Numbered from the stretch's first letter, positions 1 through 9,263 are shown. The stretch: 64,000 bases of DNA from Paludicola sp. MB14-C6 (GCF_030908625.1 NZ_CP133133.1:1178001-1242000); one strand, 5' to 3'. Numbers and translations are program-made. The notes: a model not told the origin generated them from the sequence alone.

Positions 1-741
1 CGCAATTGCCATTGCATCGGGAATGGAATGGTTAACACGAATAAATTCGATTGTCATACAGCCCATTTTCACTTTTTGACGAGGTGCAACTACATGAAGT
101 TTTGCTTTATTTAATAATCCATGCTCCTTTAGCTTGCCTTTAATGAGTCCGATTGCTAATGGAGAAGCATAGATTGGAATGTCAAATTTCTTTAATAGAT
201 AAGGAATACTTCCAATATGGTCCTCGTGTCCATGGGTAATAACCATACCTTTTATTTTATCAATGTTTTTTTCAACATACGTAAAATCAGGAATAACTAA
301 GTCAACGCCTAACATATCAGCATCAGGGAATGCAAGTCCACAGTCAACAATGAACATATCACCTTGGCATTCATACATTGTCATGTTTTTACCGATTTCA
401 TTCAATCCACCTAACGGAATAACACGAATTGGAACTTGAGCCTGTTGATTTTTATTGCTCGGTTTCTTTGTTCTTCTTTGAGTGTTGGTTGTGCGAGTAG
501 GATTGGTCGATTTTGTATTCGTTTTTGTTGCTTTTATTGTTTTGGGTTGCGCTTTCTTTGCCGTTTGTGGCTTTGGGTTAACTGTTGCTTTTGGAGTATT
601 TGCATTATGAGCAGCTTTTGTAGCTGTCTTTGTTGCTTTAGGTGTTACCGGTTTTTGATTTGTATTTGGGTTTTTTAAAAAGCTAGCAACTGGAGGTGCT
701 TGCTTTGGTTCAGCTTGTGCTGATTGTTTTGGTTTATTCAC
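1..741 (-). CDS. rnj: ribonuclease J, N-terminal part (runs off the window start)
   Basis: This is a metallo-beta-lactamase-fold ribonuclease (endo- and 5'-3' exonuclease) of the bacterial RNA degradation machinery. Only the first 247 codons lie in the window. The start is a GTG at 741 with GAGGT about ten bases upstream. About 100 residues rich in Lys, Pro, Thr, Ala and Asn precede the catalytic domain. That domain begins at the VIPLGGLNEIGKNM segment and carries the zinc motif HGHEDHIG near residues 170-177. The ordered RNase J core normally starts close to the N terminus, so the low-complexity basic extension is unusual, though I recall similar tails in some clostridial members. It looks disordered and may bind RNA or protein partners. 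Family assignment is very secure. Confidence 0.95.
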   Translation of the reverse strand, partial: MNKPKQSAQAEPKQAPPVASFLKNPNTNQKPVTPKATKTATKAAHNANTPKATVNPKPQTAKKAQPKTIKATKTNTKSTNPTRTTNTQRRTKKPSNKNQQAQVPIRVIPLGGLNEIGKNMTMYECQGDMFIVDCGLAFPDADMLGVDLVIPDFTYVEKNIDKIKGMVITHGHEDHIGSIPYLLKKFDIPIYASPLAIGLIKGKLKEHGLLNKAKLHVVAPRQKVKMGCMTIEFIRVNHSIPDAMAIA

Positions 742-1366
742 TTATTCTACCTCACTTTAATTTCGTGGTAATACCTAATTTCAGACTTCAACGAAAAAGG
801 AACATGATTTTGTTATGCAATCATCTGAAAAATAGGAATACAAAACAAGCCGACCGCAAATAAACACCGCATCTTTGCGCTGTTGTATTGTTTCGATCAG
901 ATACCGTTATCTGTGCTTGCTTTCTATGTATTGCCAGCATTTTGACCGTTTTTATTTCATTTTCGTTACCCTATGTATAACAAGGGCATTACCGCACAGT
1001 CCTTGTTATTCACACGCTTTTCTTATTTCCAAAGAATATTTTTGCATTGGAAATATGGTTTTGAAACAGTACTAAAACCAATAAAAATTCGTGTAATATA
1101 TGTTGTAATCAAATTCAGTTCAATACAACATGATATTATAATGTGCTCAATAGCTTTCGTTTCATTCATGGGATTTTATTATTAGAGAAGTTTGTTTGGA
1201 AACGAAATTCTGATTGTTCTTTGTATATTTGCAATGATTACTGGCTCATGCAGAATAAGAGTCATTTCAAGTTCTATTGCATATACACATAAGCGTGAGT
1301 CCGATGTCATAAAAAATTTGCCTAAATCCGTACTACCATAGTACTACTATTTTATAACGAATCTGC
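742..1366. other. intergenic region, 625 bp, no gene recognised
   Basis: The AT-rich spacer lies between two minus-strand genes. The short open frames here have no convincing ribosome binding site and no recognisable protein. A 9-bp perfect inverted repeat (arms 977-985 and 1001-1009, 15-nt loop) has no U-tract on either side, so it is not an obvious terminator. The spacer presumably holds the RNase J promoter, but I could not assign a clear -35/-10 pair. Confidence 0.5.
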
Positions 1367-3730
1367 TTAACTGTCAAGTGGAGTATCCTTAATCATATTT
1401 TCAAATATATCACAAATTTCAACAGCTGTCTCACTTTGAAAGCTTTCCGAAAAAATCATAAGCCCTTTACCGGATTTAATTGGCCGAATATAAGCGGTTT
1501 TCCCATCTTTAGTTGCCATAACGCCCTCACTTTCTATTTTTTTCTCACAAGCCAGCTTTTTTAGAATAACACTTGGGCTGATGGAAACACTTACAAGCCT
1601 TGAGCTCACGCTAAACTCGGGAATTAGTTTGACAAGCTCATCATAGCCGACATTTTCTGATTTCATAAACGACAATACCTTAACAGCCATCATTAACCCA
1701 TCGCGTAAAAATGGCTTTATAATTGCTTTTTGCCTTGCATAATGATCTTCTTCATTACATGGACAATCATTATACCGATAAACAGATTGGCCATGAACAG
1801 CCGCCAACTGATCGATAATCATTGGCGCAGTATTTGCAACAGCAACACTCTCGCCCTTTAAAAATTCACTTAAACAAACCAAAGCTAATACCCGCTCATG
1901 AAATAAATAATTTTTCCCCTCATATGATAAGCTTATCCCATTTCCACTAGCTGTAATGCGAATTGTAATTCCATCACCCAGCTCGCAACCCAGCCGTACC
2001 AAACACTCTTCCATCAACTGTTTCACTTTAGAGTTAGATGATTTTACACAAACTCGAATGCCTTCCAACGAAGTATTACAAAGCTTTAAAAGCTCAATTG
2101 CATATAACTCCCTCAGGCTCTGCATATTTACCACATTACCCATTTGATTTGCGCTTACCCTCTTGTATTCGCCACGGTTCATTGCGCCTTCTATCATTCT
2201 TTCAATTGGACGAGAAGTCGGCATTGCACCTTTTTCGTAAATTTTTATGCGTGAAACAGTACCACCATCAATGTATATTCCAAAATCGACCATGCTTTTT
2301 TGCATACAAAAATGAAATTGCGTTTCAATACAGCAATCAAACAGCCAAGCAGTCCCCCCTGCGGCTAATATACCCGATATTACTGCATAATAAAATGCAA
2401 TACTGCTTGAGTTATCACTATATCCAACACCAATAATGCAATCATCTTTCAAGCTTGCTACGCCCGAACCAATTTTAGTGCATAATGTAGGAGTTATAAA
2501 AGCATTTGCTTGTCCAATAATGCCTTCATCATCTATTGTAATATCCTTTGCTATTCCAAAGTGTAAATCTTCCCGCAACTTGATTCCCTCTGAAACACTT
2601 TTATTAGGCCACACTTTCACTCCGCTTTCTATAACTGCCCCCGATTTTATTAAGGAATCACTTCCTATAACGCTGCCCTCATGCAAGATACATTCTCGCT
2701 CAATCTTAGTATTATCGCAACAAACAGCGCCCTCAACAACGGCATGGTCGCCCACATGACATCCGGTTAGTAAAATACTTTCTTGTATCGTTACATCTTG
2801 CCCTATTGCTACTTGATCGCAAAGAATACTTCCTTTGCCAATCACACTTTCTTTTCCTATGGTTACCTTATCGCCAATATAAACCGGTGGATGAATGGTT
2901 ACACCGTTAAAATGCGGCTTTCTTTTTGCGTAGATTCCTTGATAATTTTCTGCTTCTATATTACATTGTACGATTCCATTCAACATATCTTTTTGGCATT
3001 GTGTATAACTCTTGATATCGCCAATATCACACCAATAGCCATGATCTTGATAAGCGTACAGTGAGTAACCCTCTTTCAGGAGCTTGGGAAATATATCTTT
3101 TGCAAAATCAACAGGACGATCAGAAGGAATCATTGATAACACTTCGGAAGATAAAATATAAATTCCTGTGCTGGCTAAATCAGAAGTACAGCTTTTATAA
3201 GACGGTTTTTCAATAAAGCCCTCTATTTTACCAAGCATGTTGCAATTAATAAGTCCGTATTCGCGTGGATCTTCTACTTGCTTTACAATAATGGTTGCAA
3301 CGCTATCGTTTAGTCTATGAAACTCGATTGCCTTAGCTAAATCAAAATCACACATAGCATCTCCACTGATAACGAGCAGAGTTCCCTCATAATTACCCAT
3401 TGCATTTTTAACTCCGCCTGCTGTTCCAAGTGGTGTTTTTTCGTGAACATACTCCATATTCATCGACTTTACATATTTACTTTCACTTACAATCTGCTGT
3501 AGCATTTGTCCTTGAAAGCCTAATGTCATAACCGCATCTTGTATGCCATGCTTTTGTAGCAGCTCTATAATATAGAACACAATCGGCTTTCCAAGTAAAG
3601 TAGCCAATGGCTTTGGCATATCAATTGTGAGCGGCTGTAATCGTGTTCCTTTTCCGCCTGCCATAATGCATGCCTTAATTGGCAATGCCGCATGTAATCC
3701 CCACTCTTCTCTCTTGCTTTTTGTATTCAT
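1367..3730 (-). CDS. sugar-phosphate nucleotidyltransferase fused to left-handed beta-helix and degenerate phosphomannomutase-like domains
   Basis: This protein of about 787 residues has three parts. Residues 1-240 are a nucleotidyltransferase with the signature AGGKGTRLQPLT and a KPLATLLGKP segment. The middle carries hexapeptide repeats typical of a left-handed beta-helix (VYIGDKVTIG, SVIGKGSI). The C-terminal half is alpha-D-phosphohexomutase-like. The family (mannose-1-phosphate guanylyltransferase/phosphomannomutase fusions) makes activated sugars for envelope polymers. The mutase half shows no TASHN-type phosphoserine loop where one is expected, so it is probably not an active mutase. 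A GTG at 3739 is in frame, but GGAG ends at 3739, so the ATG at 3730 with an 8-nt gap is the likely start. The exact nucleotide and sugar cannot be told from sequence. Confidence 0.82.
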   Translation of the reverse strand: MNTKSKREEWGLHAALPIKACIMAGGKGTRLQPLTIDMPKPLATLLGKPIVFYIIELLQKHGIQDAVMTLGFQGQMLQQIVSESKYVKSMNMEYVHEKTPLGTAGGVKNAMGNYEGTLLVISGDAMCDFDLAKAIEFHRLNDSVATIIVKQVEDPREYGLINCNMLGKIEGFIEKPSYKSCTSDLASTGIYILSSEVLSMIPSDRPVDFAKDIFPKLLKEGYSLYAYQDHGYWCDIGDIKSYTQCQKDMLNGIVQCNIEAENYQGIYAKRKPHFNGVTIHPPVYIGDKVTIGKESVIGKGSILCDQVAIGQDVTIQESILLTGCHVGDHAVVEGAVCCDNTKIERECILHEGSVIGSDSLIKSGAVIESGVKVWPNKSVSEGIKLREDLHFGIAKDITIDDEGIIGQANAFITPTLCTKIGSGVASLKDDCIIGVGYSDNSSSIAFYYAVISGILAAGGTAWLFDCCIETQFHFCMQKSMVDFGIYIDGGTVSRIKIYEKGAMPTSRPIERMIEGAMNRGEYKRVSANQMGNVVNMQSLRELYAIELLKLCNTSLEGIRVCVKSSNSKVKQLMEECLVRLGCELGDGITIRITASGNGISLSYEGKNYLFHERVLALVCLSEFLKGESVAVANTAPMIIDQLAAVHGQSVYRYNDCPCNEEDHYARQKAIIKPFLRDGLMMAVKVLSFMKSENVGYDELVKLIPEFSVSSRLVSVSISPSVILKKLACEKKIESEGVMATKDGKTAYIRPIKSGKGLMIFSESFQSETAVEICDIFENMIKDTPLDS

Positions 3731-3830
3731 GTTGCTCACTCCAAATTCTTTAGTAAATTTTAAACGTATTTTAGTATACCCACAATTTACCTAACATCAT
3801 TCAAAAGAATATCAAATTGTTATGTGTAAT

Positions 3831-3848
3831 ATTGTCGAAAACGACAAT
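3831..3848. promoter_or_regulatory. 18-bp palindrome upstream of the NAD operon
   Basis: ATTGTCG and CGACAAT arms of 7 bp flank four A bases. The site lies in the divergent spacer between the nucleotidyltransferase gene and nadB, about 90 bp upstream of the nadB -10 element. It could be an operator or a short hairpin; no known regulator motif was matched. Confidence 0.3.
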
Positions 3849-3933
3849 CCTATTTACATAATCTAGCTATAATTTGTAAGAGTCGTAGTATTTGCGTTAA
3901 ATCGTTAACATTCCTTTTCATTTGAATTTTCTA

Positions 3934-3942
3934 TGCTATAAT
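3934..3942 (+). promoter_or_regulatory. extended -10 promoter for nadB
   Basis: TG followed by one base and TATAAT (3937-3942) forms an extended -10 element. The -35 position is poor, which is normal for this promoter class. Transcription would start near 3949 and leave a leader of about 210 nt before nadB. Confidence 0.45.
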
Positions 3943-4162
3943 GGAATAAGTATATCTTTTTGTATCGTTACTATAATTGTTCGTTTTTTAGTTAAAACGT
4001 ATCTAATCGTTTTATACGAATTTCATTTAGAATGATTCTTTATTATTTTGAAAACTATAATCTAAACGGTTAATTCAACATGAATAACTATGATTTTAAA
4101 TAAAATTCGTAGTAATACACATGAAGCTATTTCATGTACAATCTTTAGGAGATGTGAATTTC

Positions 4163-5629
4163 ATGCAAAATATCACAGAGCAAAATTACGATGTCATTAT
4201 TGTAGGCGGTGGTGTTGCAGGTCTTTATACTGCATTAAATCTTGATCCATCCTTAAAAGTACTGCTTTTAACCAAAAGAGAGCTTACCTTAAGTAATTCG
4301 AGCCTTGCACAAGGCGGTATTGCTACAGTTTATGACAAACAAAACGATAGTTTTGAAGAACACTTTGAAGATACCTTAATTGCAGGCGGATTTCAAAACG
4401 ACAAGGAACATGTAAAAATATTAGTAGAAGAAGGCCCTGATGACGTACAAAAGCTAATCGACTACGGAGTTGATTTTGATAAAAATGCAGAGGGTAAAAT
4501 CCACCTAACCTTAGAAGGTGGCCATTCGAAATCTCGTATTCTACACTATAAGGACTGTACCGGAAAAGAAATTGTTGACAAGCTTATTCTTGCGGTAACG
4601 AAGCTGCCAAATGTTACTGTTCAATCAGAACATGTTGTTTGCGACTTAAAGAAAACAAACCATACATTTCATTTAGATATTATTGATGAAAATAATATGC
4701 ATAGCACCCTCCATTCCAACTTTGTTGTTTTGTGCACAGGCGGAATTGGACGAGTTTATGAATATACAACGAATTCTGCAATTGCAACGGGTGATGGTAT
4801 CGCTTTAGCATATCGCCTTGGTGCTACCATTAAAAATCTACATTTGGTTCAATTCCATCCAACTGCATTTGCAAATAAAAATACGAGAGAGAGTTTCTTA
4901 ATCTCCGAATCCGTTCGTGGCGAGGGTGCTTATTTATTAAACTGCAATTATCAACGATTTATGCACCGCTATGACGAACGATTAGAACTTGCCCCAAGAG
5001 ATGTTGTTTCTCGTTCTATTATGGAAGAAGCAAAGCGCACAGGCTCAAATAATTTCTACTTGGATATTACGCATAAAAATGCAAACTACCTTAAAAAGCG
5101 TTTCCCTATGATTTACGCCAGCTTACTTTTAGAAGGCTACGATTTAACCAAAGACCGTATTCCGATTTTCCCTTGTCAGCATTATTTAATGGGCGGAATT
5201 GATGTAAATGAAAATGCACAATCTTCAATTGAAGGTTTATATGCTTGCGGAGAATGTTCTCATACGGGTGTCCACGGCAACAACCGCCTAGCAAGTAACT
5301 CTTTGTTAGAAGGTATTGTCTTCTCTAGAAGATGTGCAGTTGAAATTAACCATCTAATCAAGCAAAAGTCAACTGAAATCGAACCATATACCTTTGAGCA
5401 AAACGCCAATAGTGAACCGATTTTTCACGGAATTCGCACAGAAATCCGCTCCATTATGCAGCAATCCCATTTTGTTACACCTAATTTAGAAGAAGCTAAA
5501 AAAGGATTTCAACGTATTGGCGAATTATTAAACCAAATTGAAAGCGGAAACTTCTTAGTCAACCGTGATTTCGTTGAAGCACGTTCACTTGCAACAGTTG
5601 CGTATTTGATATTAAAAGAAGTAATATAA
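4163..5629 (+). CDS. nadB: L-aspartate oxidase
   Basis: This FAD enzyme oxidises L-aspartate to iminoaspartate, the first step of de novo NAD synthesis. The N terminus has the dinucleotide-binding motif GGGVAGLYTAL, followed by the NadB/SdhA-type segments SSLAQGGIATV, GGHSKSRILH, CTGGIGRVYEYTTN, SVRGEGAYLLN, and near the C terminus GLYACGECSHTGVHGNNRLASNSL. The frame opens at 4121, but no ribosome binding site precedes that ATG. AGGAG at 4147-4151 sits 11 bases before the ATG at 4163, so the protein is taken as 488 residues. It is followed 21 bp later by a TfoX_C gene and then nadC. No nadA lies nearby, so quinolinate synthase must be encoded elsewhere. Confidence 0.95.
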   Translation: MQNITEQNYDVIIVGGGVAGLYTALNLDPSLKVLLLTKRELTLSNSSLAQGGIATVYDKQNDSFEEHFEDTLIAGGFQNDKEHVKILVEEGPDDVQKLIDYGVDFDKNAEGKIHLTLEGGHSKSRILHYKDCTGKEIVDKLILAVTKLPNVTVQSEHVVCDLKKTNHTFHLDIIDENNMHSTLHSNFVVLCTGGIGRVYEYTTNSAIATGDGIALAYRLGATIKNLHLVQFHPTAFANKNTRESFLISESVRGEGAYLLNCNYQRFMHRYDERLELAPRDVVSRSIMEEAKRTGSNNFYLDITHKNANYLKKRFPMIYASLLLEGYDLTKDRIPIFPCQHYLMGGIDVNENAQSSIEGLYACGECSHTGVHGNNRLASNSLLEGIVFSRRCAVEINHLIKQKSTEIEPYTFEQNANSEPIFHGIRTEIRSIMQQSHFVTPNLEEAKKGFQRIGELLNQIESGNFLVNRDFVEARSLATVAYLILKEVI

Positions 5630-5650
5630 TAACGGAAAAGAGAGTTATAT

Positions 5651-5902
5651 ATGGGCGAATTATCAAAGCTCCCCAACATAGGCTCTGTATTAGAGCAAAA
5701 ATTGAATGACGCATCTATTTATACAATTGAAGACCTTCAATCAATCGGTAGCAAGGAATCTTTTTTTCGTATTCGTCTGAATGATTCAACTGCTTGTTTC
5801 AATGTGCTTTGTGCGCTTGAAGGTGCAATACAAGATATTCGCTGGCATTATCTCTCTGAAGAAACAAAACAAAATTTAAAAGCTTACTATAAAACCCTCT
5901 AA
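5651..5902 (+). CDS. stand-alone TfoX C-terminal domain protein
   Basis: This 83-residue protein matches the TfoX/Sxy C-terminal helix-hairpin-helix-like domain: it opens with LPNIGSVLEQKLNDA, continues with IGSKESFFRIR and ends with CALEGAIQDIRWHYLSEE. In proteobacteria the full two-domain protein is a competence regulator; the isolated C-terminal domain is common in Firmicutes with no assigned function. It lies inside the nadB-nadC operon, with gaps of 21 and 33 bp, so it is co-transcribed with NAD genes. GAGAG just upstream is a modest ribosome binding site. Why it is linked to NAD synthesis is unknown. Confidence 0.85.
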   Translation: MGELSKLPNIGSVLEQKLNDASIYTIEDLQSIGSKESFFRIRLNDSTACFNVLCALEGAIQDIRWHYLSEETKQNLKAYYKTL

Positions 5903-5935
5903 CCAAATAATAGAACTGAAAGGAAAATATAATTC

Positions 5936-6772
5936 ATGCTATTACCACAATTCTATGTAGATGACCTAATTAAAGGTGCTATTAAAGAAGACATTAACTA
6001 TATTGACGTTACAACCGATTACCTAATTCCCGAAGACAGCATTTCCACTGCAAAACTAGTATCAAAAGATGAAGGTGTGATTGCAGGACTTGAAATCGCC
6101 GCTAGAGTATTTACATTACTGGACGATACCGTAAAAGTGAATTTTAATAAAAAAGATGGGGACGCAGTAATAAAAGGTGATATCATTGCAGAAATCACAG
6201 GTAAAACCCGTATCTTGTTAAAAGGGGAACGCACCTCTTTAAACCTATTGCAACATATGAGTGGTATTGCAACTGCAACAAATCGCTGTGTAAAATTAGT
6301 AGAAGGTACGAACGCTAGTATTGTGGATACTCGTAAAACGCTTCCATTACTTCGCCCATTACAAAAATATGCGGTTGTATGCGGCGGCGGAAAAAATCAT
6401 CGATATAATTTAAGTGATGCCGCTATGCTCAAAGACAACCATATTGATGCTTACGGATCGCTCACTAATGCAGTTACCGCATTAAGGAAAAAAGCGGGAC
6501 ATATGGTGAAAATCGAGGTGGAAACTCGTAGCTTAGAAGAGCTGGAAGAAGCGCTTTTGGTTGGTGCTGATGTCATCATGCTTGACAATATGGATTATGC
6601 CACGATGAAAGAGGCTGTAAAACGCACAAATGGACGAGCAGTTTTAGAGGCATCTGGAAATATAACGCATGAAAATATCCGCCAAGTTGCAGAATGCGGT
6701 GTTGATATTATTTCTCTTGGCGCATTAACTCATTCTGTAAAATGTTTCGATATTTCTATGAAAATTCAATAA
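5936..6772 (+). CDS. nadC: nicotinate-nucleotide pyrophosphorylase (quinolinate phosphoribosyltransferase)
   Basis: The enzyme converts quinolinate and PRPP to nicotinate mononucleotide, CO2 and pyrophosphate. The 278-residue length is standard. Visible family segments are the ERTSLNLLQHMSGIAT helix, DTRKTLPLLRPLQKYAV, GGGKNHRYNLSDAAMLKDNH and the C-terminal LEASGNITHENI with VDIISLGALTHS. AAGGAAA precedes the ATG with a spacing of about 12. It is the last gene of the nadB operon; a strong terminator follows four bases after the stop. Confidence 0.96.
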   Translation: MLLPQFYVDDLIKGAIKEDINYIDVTTDYLIPEDSISTAKLVSKDEGVIAGLEIAARVFTLLDDTVKVNFNKKDGDAVIKGDIIAEITGKTRILLKGERTSLNLLQHMSGIATATNRCVKLVEGTNASIVDTRKTLPLLRPLQKYAVVCGGGKNHRYNLSDAAMLKDNHIDAYGSLTNAVTALRKKAGHMVKIEVETRSLEELEEALLVGADVIMLDNMDYATMKEAVKRTNGRAVLEASGNITHENIRQVAECGVDIISLGALTHSVKCFDISMKIQ

Positions 6773-6776
6773 AAAT

Positions 6777-6804
6777 AACTCCCTCTTTTCTAGGAGGGAG
6801 TTTT
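6777..6804 (+). terminator. Rho-independent terminator of the nadB operon
   Basis: A 9-bp perfect stem (AACTCCCTC / GAGGGAGTT) with an 8-nt loop ends in TTTT directly after the nadC stop codon. Confidence 0.88.
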
Positions 6805-6837
6805 GTGTTATACTTTGCTTAAAAGGACTGATGAATT

Positions 6838-7512
6838 ATGGATTATGAAAATTACTATATCAAACAACATAAGAAAGTAATCGGAAGCTGTGCAAAAGGA
6901 ATTGATTTTGAACTTTGCGGTACATTTAGCTGCCCCAACTTCAATAAGTATGAGCTTGCCTATATGGGATGCCCTTATTATCGTAAGCCATATGAATTAC
7001 GTGGATATGTAAAGCCTTTACACGAAGTGGAAGGCAAGCGACAACGTCGATTGCGAGTAAATTGGATCAACTACTTTTTGCTTGGTTATATATTGACTTA
7101 CTGCATTTATTCCTTAATAAAAGGAACGCCAATTGACGGAACCCGCATGATGAATTTAGCCTTTGCATTTGGTACGTTTGTCATAATCACTATATTAAAC
7201 TATCGTTCATTCGGCAGCTATTCTTGTGTTTTTACAAAAGACAATATCTATACCGAAGCCATGATGCTACCATGGAGTGATGTGATTTCTGCTACTTATA
7301 AAGTCGATTTCGGAAACTCATTTTTAAAGCTCCCTTTCTGTGGTATTCAACTCGAAACCAAACAAGGCAAAATGTCTTTACCGCATTGCTCCTTATTTTG
7401 TTTTTTCTCATTAAAACGATACCAAAAAAACATTCGATTTAAATGGGGCAGTTTGATTTGGTCAATTTTAATTATCATTTTAATCTGCGTTTTGGTTTGT
7501 GTAAAGTTTTAG
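6838..7512 (+). CDS. membrane protein of unknown function
   Basis: The family of this 224-residue protein is not recognised. The N-terminal 60 residues are soluble and contain several cysteines (near positions 17, 25, 30 and 40), followed by two hydrophobic segments at roughly 77-95 and 106-120. A soluble stretch of about 60 residues comes next, then a C-terminal hydrophobic segment (about 200-222). AGGA lies about ten bases before the ATG. The gene has its own position after the nadC terminator, so it is probably a separate transcript, although it starts only 34 bp beyond it. Confidence 0.7.
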   Translation: MDYENYYIKQHKKVIGSCAKGIDFELCGTFSCPNFNKYELAYMGCPYYRKPYELRGYVKPLHEVEGKRQRRLRVNWINYFLLGYILTYCIYSLIKGTPIDGTRMMNLAFAFGTFVIITILNYRSFGSYSCVFTKDNIYTEAMMLPWSDVISATYKVDFGNSFLKLPFCGIQLETKQGKMSLPHCSLFCFFSLKRYQKNIRFKWGSLIWSILIIILICVLVCVKF

Positions 7513-7968
7513 CATTATAATAGGGACAACACATTTTGGTGCATCAAGACTGTCGAAAAACGAATTATTATTTTATATTCCCAGATTAAAGTTCATTCTT
7601 ACTTTATCAATATTGGGCTATCCGCCCAAGCCTGACCATGCTTTTTGTCAATCGCCCCAAAAAGCATGGATAAAAAATGCTTTGTTTCTCAAAATTGTTT
7701 TTTATATGACATCGCGCGTATGCTTGTGCAAAGCTGTAAAGATTAAACTTGTGCTATATTATTCTTTATTTACTCCCCTAGATAATTTTTGGGGAAATCG
7801 TCATGCGACCAGCAATTATTCCTCGCGATTAAAAATTGATTAAATAATCTAATTCTATTTTATGTCATTTCTGAAAAAACAATTTCCGCAGCAAAAATAC
7901 TTCTTTATTTCGTTTTTACTCGCGCCTTATATTTTTTTACAAGTTGAGGGACAACACATTGTTGTTCC
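7513..7968. other. intergenic region between convergent genes, 456 bp
   Basis: No gene is supported; one open frame (7613-7843) has no ribosome binding site or recognisable product. A 14-bp direct repeat AGGGACAACACATT occurs at about 7522 and again at about 7948. The second copy forms an imperfect hairpin with a downstream TGTTGTTCCCT, close to the vanW stop, but without a U-tract in the vanW direction. Confidence 0.4.
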
Positions 7969-8814
7969 CTATTTTGATTTACTCTCTCCTGACTCTAAAA
8001 ACGGAGAATACATCATCATTGCATGATTTTCAGCTACATATTCATCCGCTACCAATTCTCCAAAGCAATTATATTTCTTGCGATACAATAAGTTATGGCG
8101 GCTATATCCACCCCAATATTCCAGCTCTACCTTATGATTCTTTTCATATACCTCATAAGAATACATCGGTTGCTGCAAGGCAAACCATTTGCCTTGTAGA
8201 TATTGATCGGTCACCTCTAAATATAACTGAAAAGGCTGATTGGTTTCATTCTTTATCATTAAATCACGATAATTATAAACACAAGTAGCACCACTGCCAA
8301 ATGGCTGCGTACGGTTCGAATCGGGAAATACATCGAAGCTATGACGATAACGTTCGATAATCGTTAAAGGGGTATGAATTGTCATCCAGTAAATAAGGTT
8401 CGATAGCTGGCATAAACCTCCCCCTACTCCTGGGGCAAAGGTTCCGCAGAATAATACCATTCCTTCTAAGTAACCTTTCTTAGCCGTTGGCTTTCCGATT
8501 AGCTTCCAATAAGAAAAGGTTTCTCCGGGATAAATTACAACGTTATTCAGCTTTTTTACTGCAATCTTTAAATTCGTGATTTTATTCACCTGTAATACCA
8601 TATCAACATCTTTTAATTTGCGAAGTAATGGGGTTTGATGAAAAAAATATTCATTGGGTAACAACACATCATTATGCTGCGTTGCAAACTTGTATTTTCC
8701 ACTACACCAAGAAAGGTAACGTCTTGTTGTATAATAGAACTTGCCTAACTTTAATCGTAATTTGGTGCGGCTAATAGGCTTCATTACTTGTTCATTGTGA
8801 TACGTGGTATCCAT
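7969..8814 (-). CDS. VanW family protein
   Basis: The core of this 281-residue protein carries the VanW domain: NNVVIYPGETFSYWKLIG, GYLEGMVLFCG, PGVGGGLCQLSNLIYW and the RYRHSFDVFPDSNRTQPFGSGAT segment. VanW is named from vancomycin-resistance clusters, but its biochemical role is not established; no other van genes are present. No signal peptide is visible. AGGAGG lies 7-8 bases before the ATG at 8814, so the start is secure. The gene is monocistronic and convergent with the upstream membrane-protein gene. Confidence 0.9.
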   Translation of the reverse strand: MDTTYHNEQVMKPISRTKLRLKLGKFYYTTRRYLSWCSGKYKFATQHNDVLLPNEYFFHQTPLLRKLKDVDMVLQVNKITNLKIAVKKLNNVVIYPGETFSYWKLIGKPTAKKGYLEGMVLFCGTFAPGVGGGLCQLSNLIYWMTIHTPLTIIERYRHSFDVFPDSNRTQPFGSGATCVYNYRDLMIKNETNQPFQLYLEVTDQYLQGKWFALQQPMYSYEVYEKNHKVELEYWGGYSRHNLLYRKKYNCFGELVADEYVAENHAMMMYSPFLESGESKSK

Positions 8815-8933
8815 ATGACTTCCTCCTTGATATGTTCTCTGTTTGCACTCTGTCCATTGTAGGAAACAATCTTTGACCGTTGCGTGGTAATTGCAATCGC
8901 TCTTTATATAACTTCACAATCAGAAATGTTCTG

Positions 8934-9003
8934 TAGGGCAAGGGCTTGCTCTTGCCGTTTTGCAAAGTACAAAACCTATCGGCGGCAGCAAGCCACCGCC
9001 CTA
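8934..9003. repeat. 70-bp imperfect palindromic repeat
   Basis: The outer arms start TAGGGCAAGGGCTTGCT and end AGCAAGCCACCGCCCTA; they pair at about 18 of 24 positions. An inner GTTTTG/CAAAAC stem completes one long hairpin. It is GC-rich against an AT-rich background and lies in non-coding DNA. This resembles the small palindromic intergenic units common in clostridial genomes. Confidence 0.6.
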
Positions 9004-9263
9004 CTGTTTACATTGTTTTTCAATGACCTAATCGGGATTGACTCAATATGTCATTCCTAGAAGTTTTAATCACTATTATTATATCATAATTTTACAGTAA
9101 TGGAAATGTATGAATGGTTACAATTGGATACAACGGGTTTACAAATGAATTTATTGCTATTATAGCGAATACGCATTATTGCCCTTGTAACACTAATTTT
9201 ATTTAAATTGCGTTTCTATTATATAAATGGAATTCGTATAAGGCAATTTGTTATTGAATTCCG

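Noticed and set aside
436..678. Cys/Leu-rich plus-strand open frame
   Set aside because: It is the antisense shadow of the low-complexity RNase J N terminus; no ribosome binding site.
3949..4162. Possible NAD riboswitch in the nadB leader
   Set aside because: I see no pattern of known NAD-sensing RNAs, and the leader is AT-rich with few stable stems; I make no call.
7613..7843. 76-codon open frame in the spacer after the membrane protein gene
   Set aside because: No ribosome binding site, composition like non-coding DNA, no recognisable motif.
7948..7968. Terminator for vanW
   Set aside because: The hairpin around the AGGGACAACA repeat lacks a U-tract in the vanW direction, so it was not called a terminator.
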